A DNA stretch of 64,000 nt from Bacteroidales bacterium (lineage in GTDB: Bacteria; Bacteroidota; Bacteroidia; Bacteroidales; UBA932): positions 36,188 to 100,187 of the forward strand of contig JAFZFH010000161.1 in assembly GCA_017555965.1 (NCBI GenBank), written 5' to 3'. A program made the translations under genes and the position numbers. Every line of letters starts with the position of its first letter. The stretch's first letter is position 1. Positions 53,584 through 63,068 of the stretch are shown here, piece by piece. The notes under the pieces are model-generated. The model saw only the letters and a list, made by a program, of their open reading frames with translations. It was not told the origin of the DNA and ran no database searches.

Positions 53584-53620
53584 AAAATGGCCGGCTGCTG
53601 ATGCTGCCGGCCATTTTTTT
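53584..53620 (+). terminator. Intrinsic terminator after ferritin
   Basis: Perfect 12-base inverted repeat (AAAATGGCCGGC and complement, 53584-53595 and 53606-53617), 10-base loop, ending in a run of seven T. Confidence 0.92.
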
Positions 53621-53652
53621 GAACTTTCCGGACAATCTATGGAAAATTTGAC

Positions 53653-53660
53653 TACATTTG
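53653..53660 (+). promoter_or_regulatory. Putative -7 box for nhaA
   Basis: TACATTTG, exact TAnnTTTG match, 48 bases before the nhaA ATG. The -33 box is not clear at 19-21 bases. Confidence 0.55.
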
Positions 53661-53707
53661 CGCCGTTTTGAAAAAACCATAAGTTTAACCTATTTAAAAT
53701 TATAATC

Positions 53708-55063
53708 ATGCCACAGACACAGTCGGTAAATTATAGTTTTTTGAGCAAGCTTAAAGCGCACATTTCATCAAGCGCAGTGCTCATTTTCTTTACGGTCGCA
53801 GCTTTGTTCTGCGCAAATATTCCTGTTGTCAAGGACTGGTACTTCAGCCTTTGGCAGAATACTGTAAGTTTCTCAATCGGAAACTTCAATTTCTTCAGCC
53901 ACGGTGGACACGCAATGTCACTCGGTGCTGTGATCAATGACTTCCTGATGGCGATCTTCTTCCTCTCTGTAGGACTTGAGATCAAGCGCGAGATAAAGGT
54001 AGGAGAACTTTCAACAAGAGACAAGGCTCTGCTTCCTATCATCGGAGCATGCGGAGGTATGATCATTCCTGTGCTTGTATTTTATCTTTTCTGCCCGGCA
54101 GATCCTGCAATGCAGAGAGGTCTTGCTATCCCGATGGCTACAGATATCGCATTCTCTCTCGGAGTTCTCGCAAGCTTCAAGACCAGGGTTCCGCTTGGAC
54201 TCAAGATCTTCCTTGCAGCTCTTGCAGTAGCTGACGACCTTGGCGGTATCATCGTGATCGCATTGTTCTACACATCACACATTGACATGACTTTCATCCT
54301 CCTTTCTGCAGTATGCGTTGCAGTAATGGTGCTTGCAAACATCTTCAAATGTCGTTCAAAGGTGTGCTATGTAGTAATCGGACTTGTACTCTGGTATACA
54401 ATGCTCAACTCGGGTATCCACTCGACAATTGCAGGTGTCATCACAGCATTCTGCATCCCTGCTACTCTCAGAAAGGGAACAGGTCATTATCTCGAGCGTA
54501 TCCGTAACAATGTGAACAAATTCCCTGTAATAGATGTTGATGAGCAGCACAATACAATCGTGCTTACTCACGATGAGATCCATACTCTCAAGAGTATCGA
54601 GTCTGCTGCAGATAAGATGATCAGTCCTCTTCAGGATCTTGAGGATGATCTTCACTTCCTCATCAACTTCATCGTCATTCCTTTGTTCGCATTTGCGAAT
54701 GCAGGTATCAGCCTTGCAGGAATGAGCATCGGAGGCATCTTCAGCGGAGTGGGTCTTGCAGTAATGCTCGGTCTCGTTCTCGGTAAATTTGTGGGAGTCT
54801 TCTCGTTCTCATGGGCTGCAATCAAGCTTGGTATTGTGAAGCTTCCTGCAAATACTACATGGAAGTCTTTTGCGAGCGTATGTGTGATCTGCGGAATCGG
54901 ATTTACAGTGTCAATGTTTATCGCAGACCTTTCATATGCGGGTCTCGGTGCTGATAGCGCAGCTCTCCTCGATCAGGCTAAGCTTGGTGTGCTCGTCGGC
55001 TCAGTAGCTGCCGCGGTACTTGGATGCGTACTCCTTAATTTCACACTTCCAAAGGAAAAATAA
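53708..55063 (+). CDS. nhaA: Na+/H+ antiporter NhaA
   Basis: A 451-residue, 12-helix inner-membrane antiporter. Conserved blocks are NDFLMAIFFLSVGLEIKREI, IPMATDIAFSLGVLA (the Asp at the start of the ion site), and AVADDLGGIIVIALFY with the essential aspartate pair DD. The C-terminal VKLPANTTWKSFASVCVICGIGFTVSMF is also typical. It expels Na+ in exchange for H+, and in this genome complements the Na+-pumping decarboxylase and the putative Na+ V-ATPase. Its stop is four bases before the GTG of trmO. Confidence 0.95.
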   Translation: MPQTQSVNYSFLSKLKAHISSSAVLIFFTVAALFCANIPVVKDWYFSLWQNTVSFSIGNFNFFSHGGHAMSLGAVINDFLMAIFFLSVGLEIKREIKVGELSTRDKALLPIIGACGGMIIPVLVFYLFCPADPAMQRGLAIPMATDIAFSLGVLASFKTRVPLGLKIFLAALAVADDLGGIIVIALFYTSHIDMTFILLSAVCVAVMVLANIFKCRSKVCYVVIGLVLWYTMLNSGIHSTIAGVITAFCIPATLRKGTGHYLERIRNNVNKFPVIDVDEQHNTIVLTHDEIHTLKSIESAADKMISPLQDLEDDLHFLINFIVIPLFAFANAGISLAGMSIGGIFSGVGLAVMLGLVLGKFVGVFSFSWAAIKLGIVKLPANTTWKSFASVCVICGIGFTVSMFIADLSYAGLGADSAALLDQAKLGVLVGSVAAAVLGCVLLNFTLPKEK

Positions 55064-55066
55064 TTC

Positions 55067-55762
55067 GTGGAGATAATTCCAATAGCACATATAAGGACGG
55101 AATTTCCGGAGAAGTTCGGAATTCCGCGTCAGAGCGGGCTTGCAGTAAATCTGCGGGCCCGTATTGTATTTGAACCCAGATTCCGTAATCCGGATGCCTT
55201 GAGGGGACTTGACGGCTTTTCGCATCTGTGGCTTATATGGGAATTCTCAGCAAACAGACGTGGATCCTCTCCTGCTTCCGAGCAGTCATGGCAGCCTACA
55301 GTGCGTCCTCCGAGACTAGGAGGCAATGAACATATGGGAGTCTTTGCGACAAGATCCCCATTCAGACCGAATCCTCTCGGACTCTCGTGTGTCGAACTTG
55401 AAAGAATCGACATGGAGGATAAGGAAGGCCCGGTAATTTATGTGAAAGGTGCCGACTTGATGGACGGAACGCCGATTTATGACATAAAGCCGTACATCAA
55501 ATATGCAGACTCGCGTCCTCATGCATTGAGTGGATATGTTGATTCTCTCCAGGAGCGTACCTTGAAGGTCATTCTGCCTTCGGAACATTCTGCATGTGTG
55601 GAAGATAAGACCATTCTGCCTGCTCTTGTGGAGACTCTTTCCCTCGATCCGAGACCGTCATATCACGACGATCCGGAGCGTGTCTACGGGCTTTCATTCG
55701 CCGGATATAATGTGCGTTTTGTTGTTGCTGATGGGGTCCTGACTGTTGTAGAAATTAAATGA
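55067..55762 (+). CDS. trmO: tRNA (N6-threonylcarbamoyladenosine-37-N6)-methyltransferase TrmO
   Basis: A 231-residue protein starting at a GTG codon (55067), four bases after the nhaA TAA. The N-terminal barrel reads IIPIAHIRTEFPEKFGIPRQ, and the SAM site is GVFATRSPFRPNPLGLS, the TsaA/TrmO signature. The C-terminal segment includes DGTPIYDIKPYIKYAD. It methylates t6A37 in some tRNAs. No upstream TAnnTTTG box is close, so it is probably read with nhaA. Confidence 0.93.
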   Translation: MEIIPIAHIRTEFPEKFGIPRQSGLAVNLRARIVFEPRFRNPDALRGLDGFSHLWLIWEFSANRRGSSPASEQSWQPTVRPPRLGGNEHMGVFATRSPFRPNPLGLSCVELERIDMEDKEGPVIYVKGADLMDGTPIYDIKPYIKYADSRPHALSGYVDSLQERTLKVILPSEHSACVEDKTILPALVETLSLDPRPSYHDDPERVYGLSFAGYNVRFVVADGVLTVVEIK

Positions 55763-55776
55763 ATTGACTAAATTTG
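55745..55776 (+). promoter_or_regulatory. Promoter of the FNT-family gene
   Basis: GTTG (55745-55748), 20-base spacer, TAAATTTG (55769-55776), 22 bases before the ATG at 55798. Exact -7 and 3 of 4 at -33. It overlaps the trmO stop. Confidence 0.65.
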
Positions 55777-55797
55777 AACTTTTAATCTATAGAACCT

Positions 55798-56412
55798 ATG
55801 GGTAAAATGTTCCGCTTATCGATTTTTGCCGGTGTGTGCATCGGAACTGCAGGTTTCGGCTATCTTGCATCCGGCCTTCAGTCTTCTTATGGCTCTCTTG
55901 TCGGTGCCGTGCTCTTCTCCTTCGGACTTCTTACAGTTGTCGGTTATAAGCTGAAGCTTTATACAGGTACTGCAGGATTCATCAACAAGAAGGAAATCGG
56001 AGACCTTTTCCTTGTTCTTCTGGGAAACATCGTAGGCTGTCTGTGTGTAGCCATGCTTTCAAGAGTTTCTCCTCTTGATATCCAGGGAGCTGCCCAGAAG
56101 GTTATGGAGCTTCGCCTTAATACGGGTGCATTGAAGTGTGGTCTTCTTGCGATAGGTTGCGGTTTCATTATGACGACCGCCGTGCATTTTGCCCGTCAGA
56201 ATCAGTATCTTCCTCTTCTTTTTGGAGTGCCGCTCTTCATCGTATGCGGATTTCCTCACTGCGTGGCGGATGTCTTCTACTTTCTCTGCGTTCCTGTAGC
56301 ATTTGTAAAGGCTCACCTCCTTCAGGTTCTCTGCGTATACATCTGCATCGTACTCGGAAACCTTGTCGGCTGCAATCTCTACAGGATCATCCTCAAGAAA
56401 GACCAGTACTGA
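55798..56412 (+). CDS. Formate/nitrite transporter (FNT) family protein, short
   Basis: A 204-residue membrane protein, shorter than the usual 260-280. The conserved loop FPHCVADVFYF matches the FNT block with the pore histidine; YKLKLYTGTAGF matches the other half-repeat with the conserved Lys/Thr constriction. About six transmembrane helices are present, so it can form a full FNT channel, but the loop after helix 3 is compact. It likely moves formate or another small anion out of the fermenting cell. It ends close to a long hairpin. Confidence 0.78.
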   Translation: MGKMFRLSIFAGVCIGTAGFGYLASGLQSSYGSLVGAVLFSFGLLTVVGYKLKLYTGTAGFINKKEIGDLFLVLLGNIVGCLCVAMLSRVSPLDIQGAAQKVMELRLNTGALKCGLLAIGCGFIMTTAVHFARQNQYLPLLFGVPLFIVCGFPHCVADVFYFLCVPVAFVKAHLLQVLCVYICIVLGNLVGCNLYRIILKKDQY

Positions 56413-56425
56413 ACCATACAGAATA

Positions 56426-56502
56426 AAATACAGACACCGTCAGTGGCCGCTTCGCAGAAGCTTAGGTAAATGCTTCGCTCACCACTGACGGTGTCTGTAT
56501 TT
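56426..56502. terminator. 77-base palindromic hairpin, probable bidirectional terminator
   Basis: A perfect 21-base inverted repeat, 56426-56446 and 56482-56502 (core CAGACACCGTCAGTGG), separated by 35 bases that contain two copies of GCTTCGC and a further GAAGC/GCTTC pair. It lies between the convergent FNT gene and the DUF2147 gene, with only short T stretches. It is far longer than a normal terminator and may instead be a small repeat element. Confidence 0.65.
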
Positions 56503-56541
56503 ATGTCAGCACGTAATTAGTGCATGTTGCAGCCTTTCAGG

Positions 56542-56970
56542 CTATTCTGTAACGCGGAACCAGTCCATTGTTCTGCCGAGGAGACCCTTCTTGTCGAGTG
56601 AGCCACGAACGTGGAGCACATCTCCCTCGACTTTCATCGAGCAGTTGTAGGTCTTGCCGTTACCTGGATCGTAGATAGATCCTCCGTTGTACTCGCCGAC
56701 GTTCTTCTTGAGGTTGCTGAGCATGTTGAGGCCGATGAGCTTGCGGCTGCGGAGAGCCTTGTCAGGATTATTCTTATCAACTGCTGGAGATCCGTCAGGC
56801 TCATTAGGATTCTGGAGCCATACGATCTTTCCGTTGTAAACGTCACCCTGCTTGTAGACCTCTACGATGGCAGTACCATCCTCGAGTTTCCATTTGCCGA
56901 TGACGTCCTGTGCGAATGCTGCTGCAAGTGGCATGACAAGCATCGCTAGTGTCAAAATAAACTTTTTCAT
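56542..56970 (-). CDS. DUF2147 secreted protein
   Basis: A 142-residue protein with a signal peptide (MKKFILTLAMLVMPLAAAFA). The mature part starts VIGKWKLEDGTAIVEVYKQG and contains YNGKIVWLQNPNEPDGSP and a lipocalin-like block DKALRSRKLIGLNML, the DUF2147 pattern; these domains resemble small beta-barrels that bind hydrophobic ligands. It ends MDWFRVTE. A minus-strand TATCTTTG box lies at 57005-56998. Function unknown. Confidence 0.85.
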   Translation of the reverse strand: MKKFILTLAMLVMPLAAAFAQDVIGKWKLEDGTAIVEVYKQGDVYNGKIVWLQNPNEPDGSPAVDKNNPDKALRSRKLIGLNMLSNLKKNVGEYNGGSIYDPGNGKTYNCSMKVEGDVLHVRGSLDKKGLLGRTMDWFRVTE

Positions 56971-56997
56971 CTTGTATAGGTTTTAGTATTTCGAGGA

Positions 56998-57026
56998 CAA
57001 AGATATCTAAATTTTCTTTATCTTTG
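56998..57026. promoter_or_regulatory. Divergent -7 boxes for DUF2147 (-) and the GH84-like gene (+)
   Basis: Minus-strand TATCTTTG at 57005-56998 and plus-strand TATCTTTG at 57019-57026, separated by 13 bases. Each is an exact -7 match. The -33 regions would overlap, so the two genes are likely to compete for polymerase. Confidence 0.6.
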
Positions 57027-57049
57027 TAAGATGTACGTATAATGCACCA

Positions 57050-58762
57050 ATGAGAAGATTACTGATAATAACCATTCTTTTGTTCGTGACAGGCATTCTG
57101 CTTTCGGCTCAGTCTGTAAGGCCTGTGCCGCACGAGGTCCGTAAGGATGGAAACAGGACTCTTAATCTTTCCAAGGGTGTAGCACTTACGGATCCGAAGG
57201 GTATGTTTTCGGATGCAGCTGATTTTCTGATTCTCAAACCCAAAGGCGTAAGCCTTACTGTAGATTTTGGAGCAGCAGTTGCGGAGAATGCCGGAGTGAA
57301 GAAAGTGCCCGGTGCCTATCTCCTGAATGTTACTTCTAAATCGGTTTCCATTATCGGATATGATGAGGCAGGTGCATTTCATGGACTTCAGACCTTGCGT
57401 CTTCTTATCGAAGAGTCTGGCGAAGGCCATGTGCCATGCTGCATGATAAACGACTGGCCGGATATGGCAGGAAGGGGGCTTGTGGACTGCTTTCGTGGCG
57501 GTACATGGTCGCAACAGTTCCGTCTTTCGATGATTTCTCTTGCAGCACGCCTGAAGATGAATACATATGTCTATGCTCCAGTGAACGATCCATATGTCGG
57601 CAGTCCTGACTGGATCATGCCCTATCCGCAGGGAAAAGGAGATGAGATAAAGGATCTGATAGAGGAGTGCAGGAAGAACAGGATTGATTTCGTGTGGTGT
57701 ATCAGACCGGATCAGGAGTTCGGATGGAATGACTCTGATTATGCGCTTCTTCTTGGAAAGTTTGAGATGATGCATTTCCTCGGAGTGCGTTCTTTTGGTA
57801 TACTTCTCGACGGTGCCGCTGCTGTAGAGGATTTTGAGTCAAAGAAGAAGGAGCTGGTCGAGAAGCTGAATAAGGATTTCATCGAGAAGAAGAAAGGCCT
57901 GAAACCTCTTCTTACCTCGCTTGAAGGATATTATGTTCCTGCTCCCGGAACCGAGTCCCTTAAATTGGGAATGTACGGAGTAGCGGACAGAGCATGGAAT
58001 ACAGCATCCTATGATGCTGAAAAGAGTCTTGAATGGGCTGTCGGTGAGATTGCGCCGGATGTGGCATCTGCATATATGACTTATGCGTCCCACACATCTG
58101 TGTTGAAGGATTGCTTTGCATCTGAAGAATCGCGTGGACTTGAGCTTGTCGGACTGAAAGGATTCGAAAAGGAAGCATACGATGAACTGATGGCAGAGTT
58201 CAGGAAGATTGAAGTTGCTCCGGATGCTATTGCTGCAACATCCAATAAAGCACTTGCAGCCGATCTTAAGACCTCACTCGATGAGTTCGGTAAGCTTGGT
58301 GCACGATGCAGGAGAATACTGGAATGTATCAGCTTCCTCAGCGACGGAGATATTCCGGGATTCTGGGCGACATACGCTGCGAATCTCATGAGCGACGAGG
58401 AAATGAAGGCTTACCAGGCCAATCCGTCAGGTACAGCACGCCTTCAGCCATACTATGAAAGGATGATGAAGGAACTGGCTGATGCCTTTGATATGGCTTA
58501 TAAAGGAAAGGTTGGATATACACACATTCCTGGAGAAGGAATCCAGACTTATATTGCTCCTGAAGAAGCATCAGTCTGCCACCTTGTCCTTGACAATCCT
58601 GAACAGAAGGAGGTCATCGTAAGGCTTTCTGACGGTTCAGGAAAATATACTGCAGAATTCTGCATCAATTCCTCATACTTCGAATTCGAGATGAAGGAGG
58701 ATGCAGTCAGAGTCGAGGTAATCGGCGATGTTAGAGTTTTTGAAACAGTTTTTGTAAAATAA
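57050..58762 (+). CDS. Degenerate GH84-like (O-GlcNAcase-related) secreted protein
   Basis: A 570-residue protein with a signal peptide ([21 protein letters not shown]). Residues 28-140 match the N-terminal domain of Bacteroides GH84 ([19 protein letters not shown]). Residues 141-290 match the first half of the GH84 barrel: [53 protein letters not shown]. In BtGH84 the two catalytic aspartates (Asp242, Asp243) form FFDD; here the second is Gly (Asp254-Gly255). The second half of the barrel, about 120 residues, is skipped, joining directly to a segment like [18 protein letters not shown]. It is therefore probably not an active glycosidase and may be a binding protein. Confidence 0.72.
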   Translation: MRRLLIITILLFVTGILLSAQSVRPVPHEVRKDGNRTLNLSKGVALTDPKGMFSDAADFLILKPKGVSLTVDFGAAVAENAGVKKVPGAYLLNVTSKSVSIIGYDEAGAFHGLQTLRLLIEESGEGHVPCCMINDWPDMAGRGLVDCFRGGTWSQQFRLSMISLAARLKMNTYVYAPVNDPYVGSPDWIMPYPQGKGDEIKDLIEECRKNRIDFVWCIRPDQEFGWNDSDYALLLGKFEMMHFLGVRSFGILLDGAAAVEDFESKKKELVEKLNKDFIEKKKGLKPLLTSLEGYYVPAPGTESLKLGMYGVADRAWNTASYDAEKSLEWAVGEIAPDVASAYMTYASHTSVLKDCFASEESRGLELVGLKGFEKEAYDELMAEFRKIEVAPDAIAATSNKALAADLKTSLDEFGKLGARCRRILECISFLSDGDIPGFWATYAANLMSDEEMKAYQANPSGTARLQPYYERMMKELADAFDMAYKGKVGYTHIPGEGIQTYIAPEEASVCHLVLDNPEQKEVIVRLSDGSGKYTAEFCINSSYFEFEMKEDAVRVEVIGDVRVFETVFVK

Positions 58763-58775
58763 TATACTTAAATAT

Positions 58776-59891
58776 ATGGGAAAGATCATTTTGACAGGAG
58801 ACCGTCCGACCGGTAAACTTCACCTCGGACATTATGTGGGATCGTTGAGAAGAAGAGTTGAACTTCAGAATTCAGGTGAATATGAGAAGATCTTCATCAT
58901 GATCGCTGATGCTCAGGCTCTCACCGACAATGCTGACAATCCTGAAAAGATTCGTCAGAACATCATCGAGGTGGCTTTGGACTATCTCTCAGCAGGACTA
59001 GATCCAGAGAAGGTTACAATCTTCATCCAGTCACAGGTGCCGGAACTCTGCGAGCTTGCGTTCTACTACATGAACCTTGTTACAGTGCAGAGACTTCAGC
59101 GTAACCCGACTGTAAAGCAGGAAATCGTACTCAGAGGTTTCTCTGACAGCGAGGAGGAAGAGAATCAGAACAGAAAGGGAATTCCTGTGGGATTCTTCAC
59201 ATATCCTATCAGCCAGGCTTCGGATATCACCGCTTTCCGTGCGACTACAGTTCCTGTGGGCGTTGACCAGGCTCCTATGATCGAGCAGACCCGCGAAATC
59301 GTTCATAAGTTCAACGCAGTATATGGCGAGACCCTCGTTACTCCGGAGATGATGCTTCCTGAGAACGCAACATGCTGCCGTCTCCCTGGTACAGACGGAA
59401 AGGCCAAGATGAGCAAGTCCCTCGGAAACTGCATCTATCTTTCTGACACATCAAAAGAGATCAAGAAGAAGGTGAACAGCATGTATACAGACCCTGAGCA
59501 TCTCCAGATTGAGGATCCGGGCCATGTGGAAGGCAACGTAGTGTTCACATATCTTGATGCATTCAGCACTCCTGAGCATTTCGCGAAGTTCCTTCCTGAG
59601 TATGAGAACCTCGACCAGATGAAGGATCACTATCGTCGCGGTGGTCTTGGTGACGGTACTTGTAAGAAGTTCCTCTTCAACATCATGGAGGATATGCTTC
59701 AGCCGATCCGCGAGAGACGTGCCCAGTATGAGCAGAACATTCCGCTTGTATATGAGATTCTCCGTAAGGGTTCTGAGGTCGCTCGTGCAGAAGCTGCAAA
59801 GACTCTTGCTGACGTAAGAAAGGCAATGAAGATCGACTACTTCGACGACGCCGAACTCATCGCAGAGCACACCAAGAAATTCCAGAAATAA
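58776..59891 (+). CDS. trpS: Tryptophanyl-tRNA synthetase
   Basis: A 371-residue class I synthetase. HIGH is [17 protein letters not shown], and KMSKS is [12 protein letters not shown]. An insert of about 20 residues, [17 protein letters not shown], lies between the two and is common in this phylum. Trp-binding residues include [15 protein letters not shown]. It starts 13 bases after the GH84-like gene and could be co-transcribed with it; it ends at a strong terminator. Confidence 0.96.
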   Translation: MGKIILTGDRPTGKLHLGHYVGSLRRRVELQNSGEYEKIFIMIADAQALTDNADNPEKIRQNIIEVALDYLSAGLDPEKVTIFIQSQVPELCELAFYYMNLVTVQRLQRNPTVKQEIVLRGFSDSEEEENQNRKGIPVGFFTYPISQASDITAFRATTVPVGVDQAPMIEQTREIVHKFNAVYGETLVTPEMMLPENATCCRLPGTDGKAKMSKSLGNCIYLSDTSKEIKKKVNSMYTDPEHLQIEDPGHVEGNVVFTYLDAFSTPEHFAKFLPEYENLDQMKDHYRRGGLGDGTCKKFLFNIMEDMLQPIRERRAQYEQNIPLVYEILRKGSEVARAEAAKTLADVRKAMKIDYFDDAELIAEHTKKFQK

Positions 59892-59892
59892 G

Positions 59893-59920
59893 AAAAGCCT
59901 CCGTAAAAGGAGGCTTTTTT
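59893..59920. terminator. Intrinsic terminator after trpS
   Basis: Perfect 10-base inverted repeat AAAAGCCTCC / GGAGGCTTTT (59893-59902, 59909-59918), 6-base loop, T run to 59920. The opposite orientation could end the Dabb gene. Confidence 0.88.
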
Positions 59921-59937
59921 AATTGAATATGAAGAGT

Positions 59938-60237
59938 TTATCTCTCGTACTCGACCTTTGCGCGTACATCAGCGATAGTCTCAACGTATTGTATCACGTT
60001 GTCCCTCAAGGTGTCAGCCTTGTAAGCTGCAAGTGCTTCCCAAGAATCGAAGTCTGCGAGCATCACAGCGTCGTATGATGTCTTTCCCTCGTTACGGTTT
60101 ACACCTACCTCAATGCTTTTAAGACCTGGTACAAGTCCCAAGAGGGACTCATATTTTTCCTTGACGTCTTCAGCGAGTTCCTTTGAAGTCTTGCCATCTG
60201 ATGGTTTGAACTTCCACATTACACAATATCTTACCAT
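59938..60237 (-). CDS. Dabb (stress-responsive alpha/beta barrel) domain protein
   Basis: A 99-residue protein. MVRYCVMWKFKP is the usual opening, followed by the conserved block SIEVGVNRNEGKTSYDAVMLADF and LAAYKADTLRDNVIQYVETIAD, the dimeric alpha/beta-barrel fold. Homologues are stress-induced in plants and of unknown function in bacteria. It converges with trpS. Confidence 0.85.
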   Translation of the reverse strand: MVRYCVMWKFKPSDGKTSKELAEDVKEKYESLLGLVPGLKSIEVGVNRNEGKTSYDAVMLADFDSWEALAAYKADTLRDNVIQYVETIADVRAKVEYER

Positions 60238-60362
60238 ATCAGTTTAGTGTTTTAAGGGTTCATATTCGTCAACTAAGTTAAGTATAATTACTGATACTAC
60301 CAAAATATATTTATAAAAGATACTGAACGGCTGCTAAAGATGACAATTTAACAGAAATTCGT

Positions 60363-60370
60363 TATATTTG
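60363..60370 (+). promoter_or_regulatory. Putative -7 box for the glycosyltransferase gene
   Basis: TATATTTG, exact TAnnTTTG, 47 bases before the ATG at 60418. No clear -33 box. The 180 bases between 60238 and 60417 hold nothing else recognisable. Confidence 0.6.
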
Positions 60371-60417
60371 TTAGTTGATAACCCCTATTTTAAGGAGTTT
60401 CGAGTAAGAAGAAGATC

Positions 60418-61437
60418 ATGGATAAGTGCAGATTAAGCATCATCGTACCGGTATATAACGCAGAGGAATATCTCGACAGGTGTCTTGTCAGTATTCTTGA
60501 ACAGGATTTCGCTCCATATGAAGTGATTCTTGTCGACGACGGAAGTACTGACGCATCTCCGTTGATATGCGACAGATATTCTGCTACAGACCCTCGTTTC
60601 CGTACTATCCACAAGGTGAACGGAGGTGTGAGCTCGGCAAGAAATGCCGGTTTGGATCTTGCCAAAGGAGAGTATGTGATGTTCGTGGATTCCGATGATG
60701 CTCTTCTTCCGGATTCGCTGGAGATGATGTTCGAACAGATCGTAGGTGAGGATCTCGCTGTAGGAGGATATACAGTGTATATCGAAGGTACTCCTGGGAA
60801 TGAGGTCATGCCTCGCAGAAGTACGACATTCAAGGGTGAGGATATGAATCTCTTCTATGACGAGAATATCAGGAGGAACAGTGAGATGCTTGATGCCCCT
60901 TGGTCGAAGATCTTCCGTCGTAAGACTGTCGGTGACCTGCGTTTCTGCGAAGACCTCAGTTATGCTGAGGACAAACTTTTCGTTTTCTCGTTCCTTGCAA
61001 AGTGTTCGTCTGCGGCGACTTGCTCGTTCCCTGTATATGCCTATCATGTAAGGGCCGGGTCATTAGGAAGTGATGTCAGGTCAGACAGGCATCTCATGCA
61101 GCTGCGCAGATTCCTTCCTGCATATGCGGAAGTCCTTTCAGCACTTGTTTCAAGATATCCTTCAAACAGAAAGATCAACTACCTATATCATAAGGATGTT
61201 GTCGGAAGATATCTGTGCAGGATATTGAATATCTTCTCAAGAAGAAGGACGCAACTTCTGAACGATGATTACCTGAGCTGGGTTTACGGGATGATGGATG
61301 CAGACAAGGGGCTGGGAGTCTTTTCTGTACGCACCGGTCAGGTATTCAACATGATTCTCTATAAGATCGGTGATGTGAAGTTCTCTGTCAGAACCTACCG
61401 TTTCCTCTCACGCATGATATCGCTATTCAAGAAGTAA
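60418..61437 (+). CDS. Glycosyltransferase family 2 protein
   Basis: A 339-residue inverting glycosyltransferase of the GT-A fold. The nucleotide-sugar site is VPVYNAEEYLDRCL, EVILVDDGSTDASP and FVDSDDALLP (DXD-like). C-terminal catalytic residues ED appear in LSYAEDKLFVFSFL. It adds a sugar to a lipid-linked or surface glycan. The partner flippase lies 13 bases downstream, as in a capsule or O-antigen cluster, but no other such genes are visible before the insertion sequence. Confidence 0.9.
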   Translation: MDKCRLSIIVPVYNAEEYLDRCLVSILEQDFAPYEVILVDDGSTDASPLICDRYSATDPRFRTIHKVNGGVSSARNAGLDLAKGEYVMFVDSDDALLPDSLEMMFEQIVGEDLAVGGYTVYIEGTPGNEVMPRRSTTFKGEDMNLFYDENIRRNSEMLDAPWSKIFRRKTVGDLRFCEDLSYAEDKLFVFSFLAKCSSAATCSFPVYAYHVRAGSLGSDVRSDRHLMQLRRFLPAYAEVLSALVSRYPSNRKINYLYHKDVVGRYLCRILNIFSRRRTQLLNDDYLSWVYGMMDADKGLGVFSVRTGQVFNMILYKIGDVKFSVRTYRFLSRMISLFKK

Positions 61438-61450
61438 CAGAGTTTGTCGG

Positions 61451-62971
61451 ATGGACCAGAACAGTCACAATACACGAAGAATCGCTAAGAACACCCTGAT
61501 GCTGTACGTCAGGATGCTTTTTATGATGTTCCTTGGACTGTTCACTTCCAGAATCGTGCTGGAAGCCTTAGGTGAGAATGACTACGGAATATATGATGTT
61601 GTCGGCGGAGTAGTGGCGATGTTTTCGCTCATCTCAGGTTCTCTTACCACAGCAGTTACCAGATTCATCACTTTCGAGATGGGGAAAGGGGAGAGCGCCC
61701 AGCTGAACAGGGTCTATTCAAATGCAGTAGTGATCCAGTTGATTCTGGCGGTCCTTATCGCAGTAATTGCCGAACCTGTCGGATTATGGTACATCGATAA
61801 CAAGATGACTATCGATCCTTCGCGTATTCCAGCAGCAAGAATGGTTCTCCATTTCTCAATACTGGCATTTATGGTGAATCTGATGAGTGTTCCTCAGATG
61901 GCTTCCATAACCGCCCATGAGAAAATGTCGGCATATGCATATATCGGTATCCTGGAAGGTGTGCTGAAATTTGCCGTGGCTCTGGCAATAGCAAATTCGT
62001 CATCTGACAGACTGGTATTATACGCTGTTCTGATGGCGCTGTCCGTCGTGATTGTCAGAACCGTCTACAGCCTTTATTGCAGACATCATTTCTCTGAGTG
62101 TAGGTACAGTCCGGGATTTGACAAAGGATTGTTCAAAGAAATGTCCTCGTTTGCAGGATGGAACTTCATCGGAATTGCAGCAAGCGTAATCAGGGATTAT
62201 GGTGGAACAATCCTCATCAACCTGTTCTACGGACCAGATGTAAATGCGGCCAGAGCAATCGCTCTCCAGTTGAATAATGCGGTCCAGGGATTTGTGAAGA
62301 ACTTCATGACTGCAGTCAACCCGCAGATTACAAAGTTGTTTGCTGCCGGAGATATAACAAGCATGCTTGCTCTAGTTAGAAAATCGTCCAAGATCTCATA
62401 TTATCTGTTGCTGATCCTGGTACTTCCTATCATTTTCAATGTGGATTTTCTTTTGAACCTGTGGTTGAAGCAGGTTCCGGAGTATTCAGCAGTTTTTGTG
62501 GTCCTCTTCCTGATATTCACTCTGAGCGAGTGTATTGCCAATCCGATGGTCACAGCCACATTGGCGACCGGAAGGATAAAGATAAATTACATCATCGGAG
62601 TACTGGTGATGCTGAATTTACCTGTTTCATATATATGTCTGAAGGCAGGAGCTGCTCCGGAGTCTATCCTTGTGGTGGCTATCATATTGTCTCAGATCTG
62701 TCTTATAGCAAGATTCCTCATCCTGAAGTATCTGGTCAAGTTTCCAGCTCGTGATTTCCTGGTCAAGGTCTATCTGAATGTGATCGTGGTTACAATAATT
62801 GCTGTAATCGCTCCATATGTTGTATATCTTAACACAGATGACGACTTCAAGGGCTTCATTATAAGGTCCTTGGTATGTGTTGTTTCTGTAGGATTGACTG
62901 TGCTGTATGTGGGCTTGAGCAGAACGGAACGTAAGGAACTGCGCGATTTCATTACTCTCCGCAGGAAATAG
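61451..62971 (+). CDS. Polysaccharide flippase (Wzx/MOP superfamily)
   Basis: A 506-residue membrane protein with about 14 helices. The N-terminus RMLFMMFLGLFTSRIVLEALGENDYGIYDVVGG is typical of oligosaccharide flippases (RfbX-like). It probably moves undecaprenyl-linked glycans across the inner membrane. The stop at 62971 is about 78 bases before the transposase gene, so the insertion sequence may have disrupted the cluster beyond it. Confidence 0.88.
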   Translation: MDQNSHNTRRIAKNTLMLYVRMLFMMFLGLFTSRIVLEALGENDYGIYDVVGGVVAMFSLISGSLTTAVTRFITFEMGKGESAQLNRVYSNAVVIQLILAVLIAVIAEPVGLWYIDNKMTIDPSRIPAARMVLHFSILAFMVNLMSVPQMASITAHEKMSAYAYIGILEGVLKFAVALAIANSSSDRLVLYAVLMALSVVIVRTVYSLYCRHHFSECRYSPGFDKGLFKEMSSFAGWNFIGIAASVIRDYGGTILINLFYGPDVNAARAIALQLNNAVQGFVKNFMTAVNPQITKLFAAGDITSMLALVRKSSKISYYLLLILVLPIIFNVDFLLNLWLKQVPEYSAVFVVLFLIFTLSECIANPMVTATLATGRIKINYIIGVLVMLNLPVSYICLKAGAAPESILVVAIILSQICLIARFLILKYLVKFPARDFLVKVYLNVIVVTIIAVIAPYVVYLNTDDDFKGFIIRSLVCVVSVGLTVLYVGLSRTERKELRDFITLRRK

Positions 62972-63005
62972 GGTAATGTTGCCAAAAACTGTTGGTGACA
63001 TTAGA

Positions 63006-63068
63006 TAAAAAGAAAGGGAAATAGGTAGAACCGCCACACGTAGTTCGGACTATTTTCCTTTCTTTTTA
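63006..63068. repeat. Hairpin at the end of the insertion sequence
   Basis: An inverted repeat of 19 bases with one mismatch (63006-63024 and 63050-63068; AAAGAAAGG / CTATTTTCC core), 25-base loop. It overlaps the last codons and stop of the minus-strand transposase and may be a terminator that blocks transcription through the element end. Confidence 0.7.

Noticed and set aside
56426-56502. Invertible phase-variation segment
   Set aside because: The internal part is only 35 bases and holds no promoter box, unlike Bacteroides invertible promoters, so I treat it as a hairpin.
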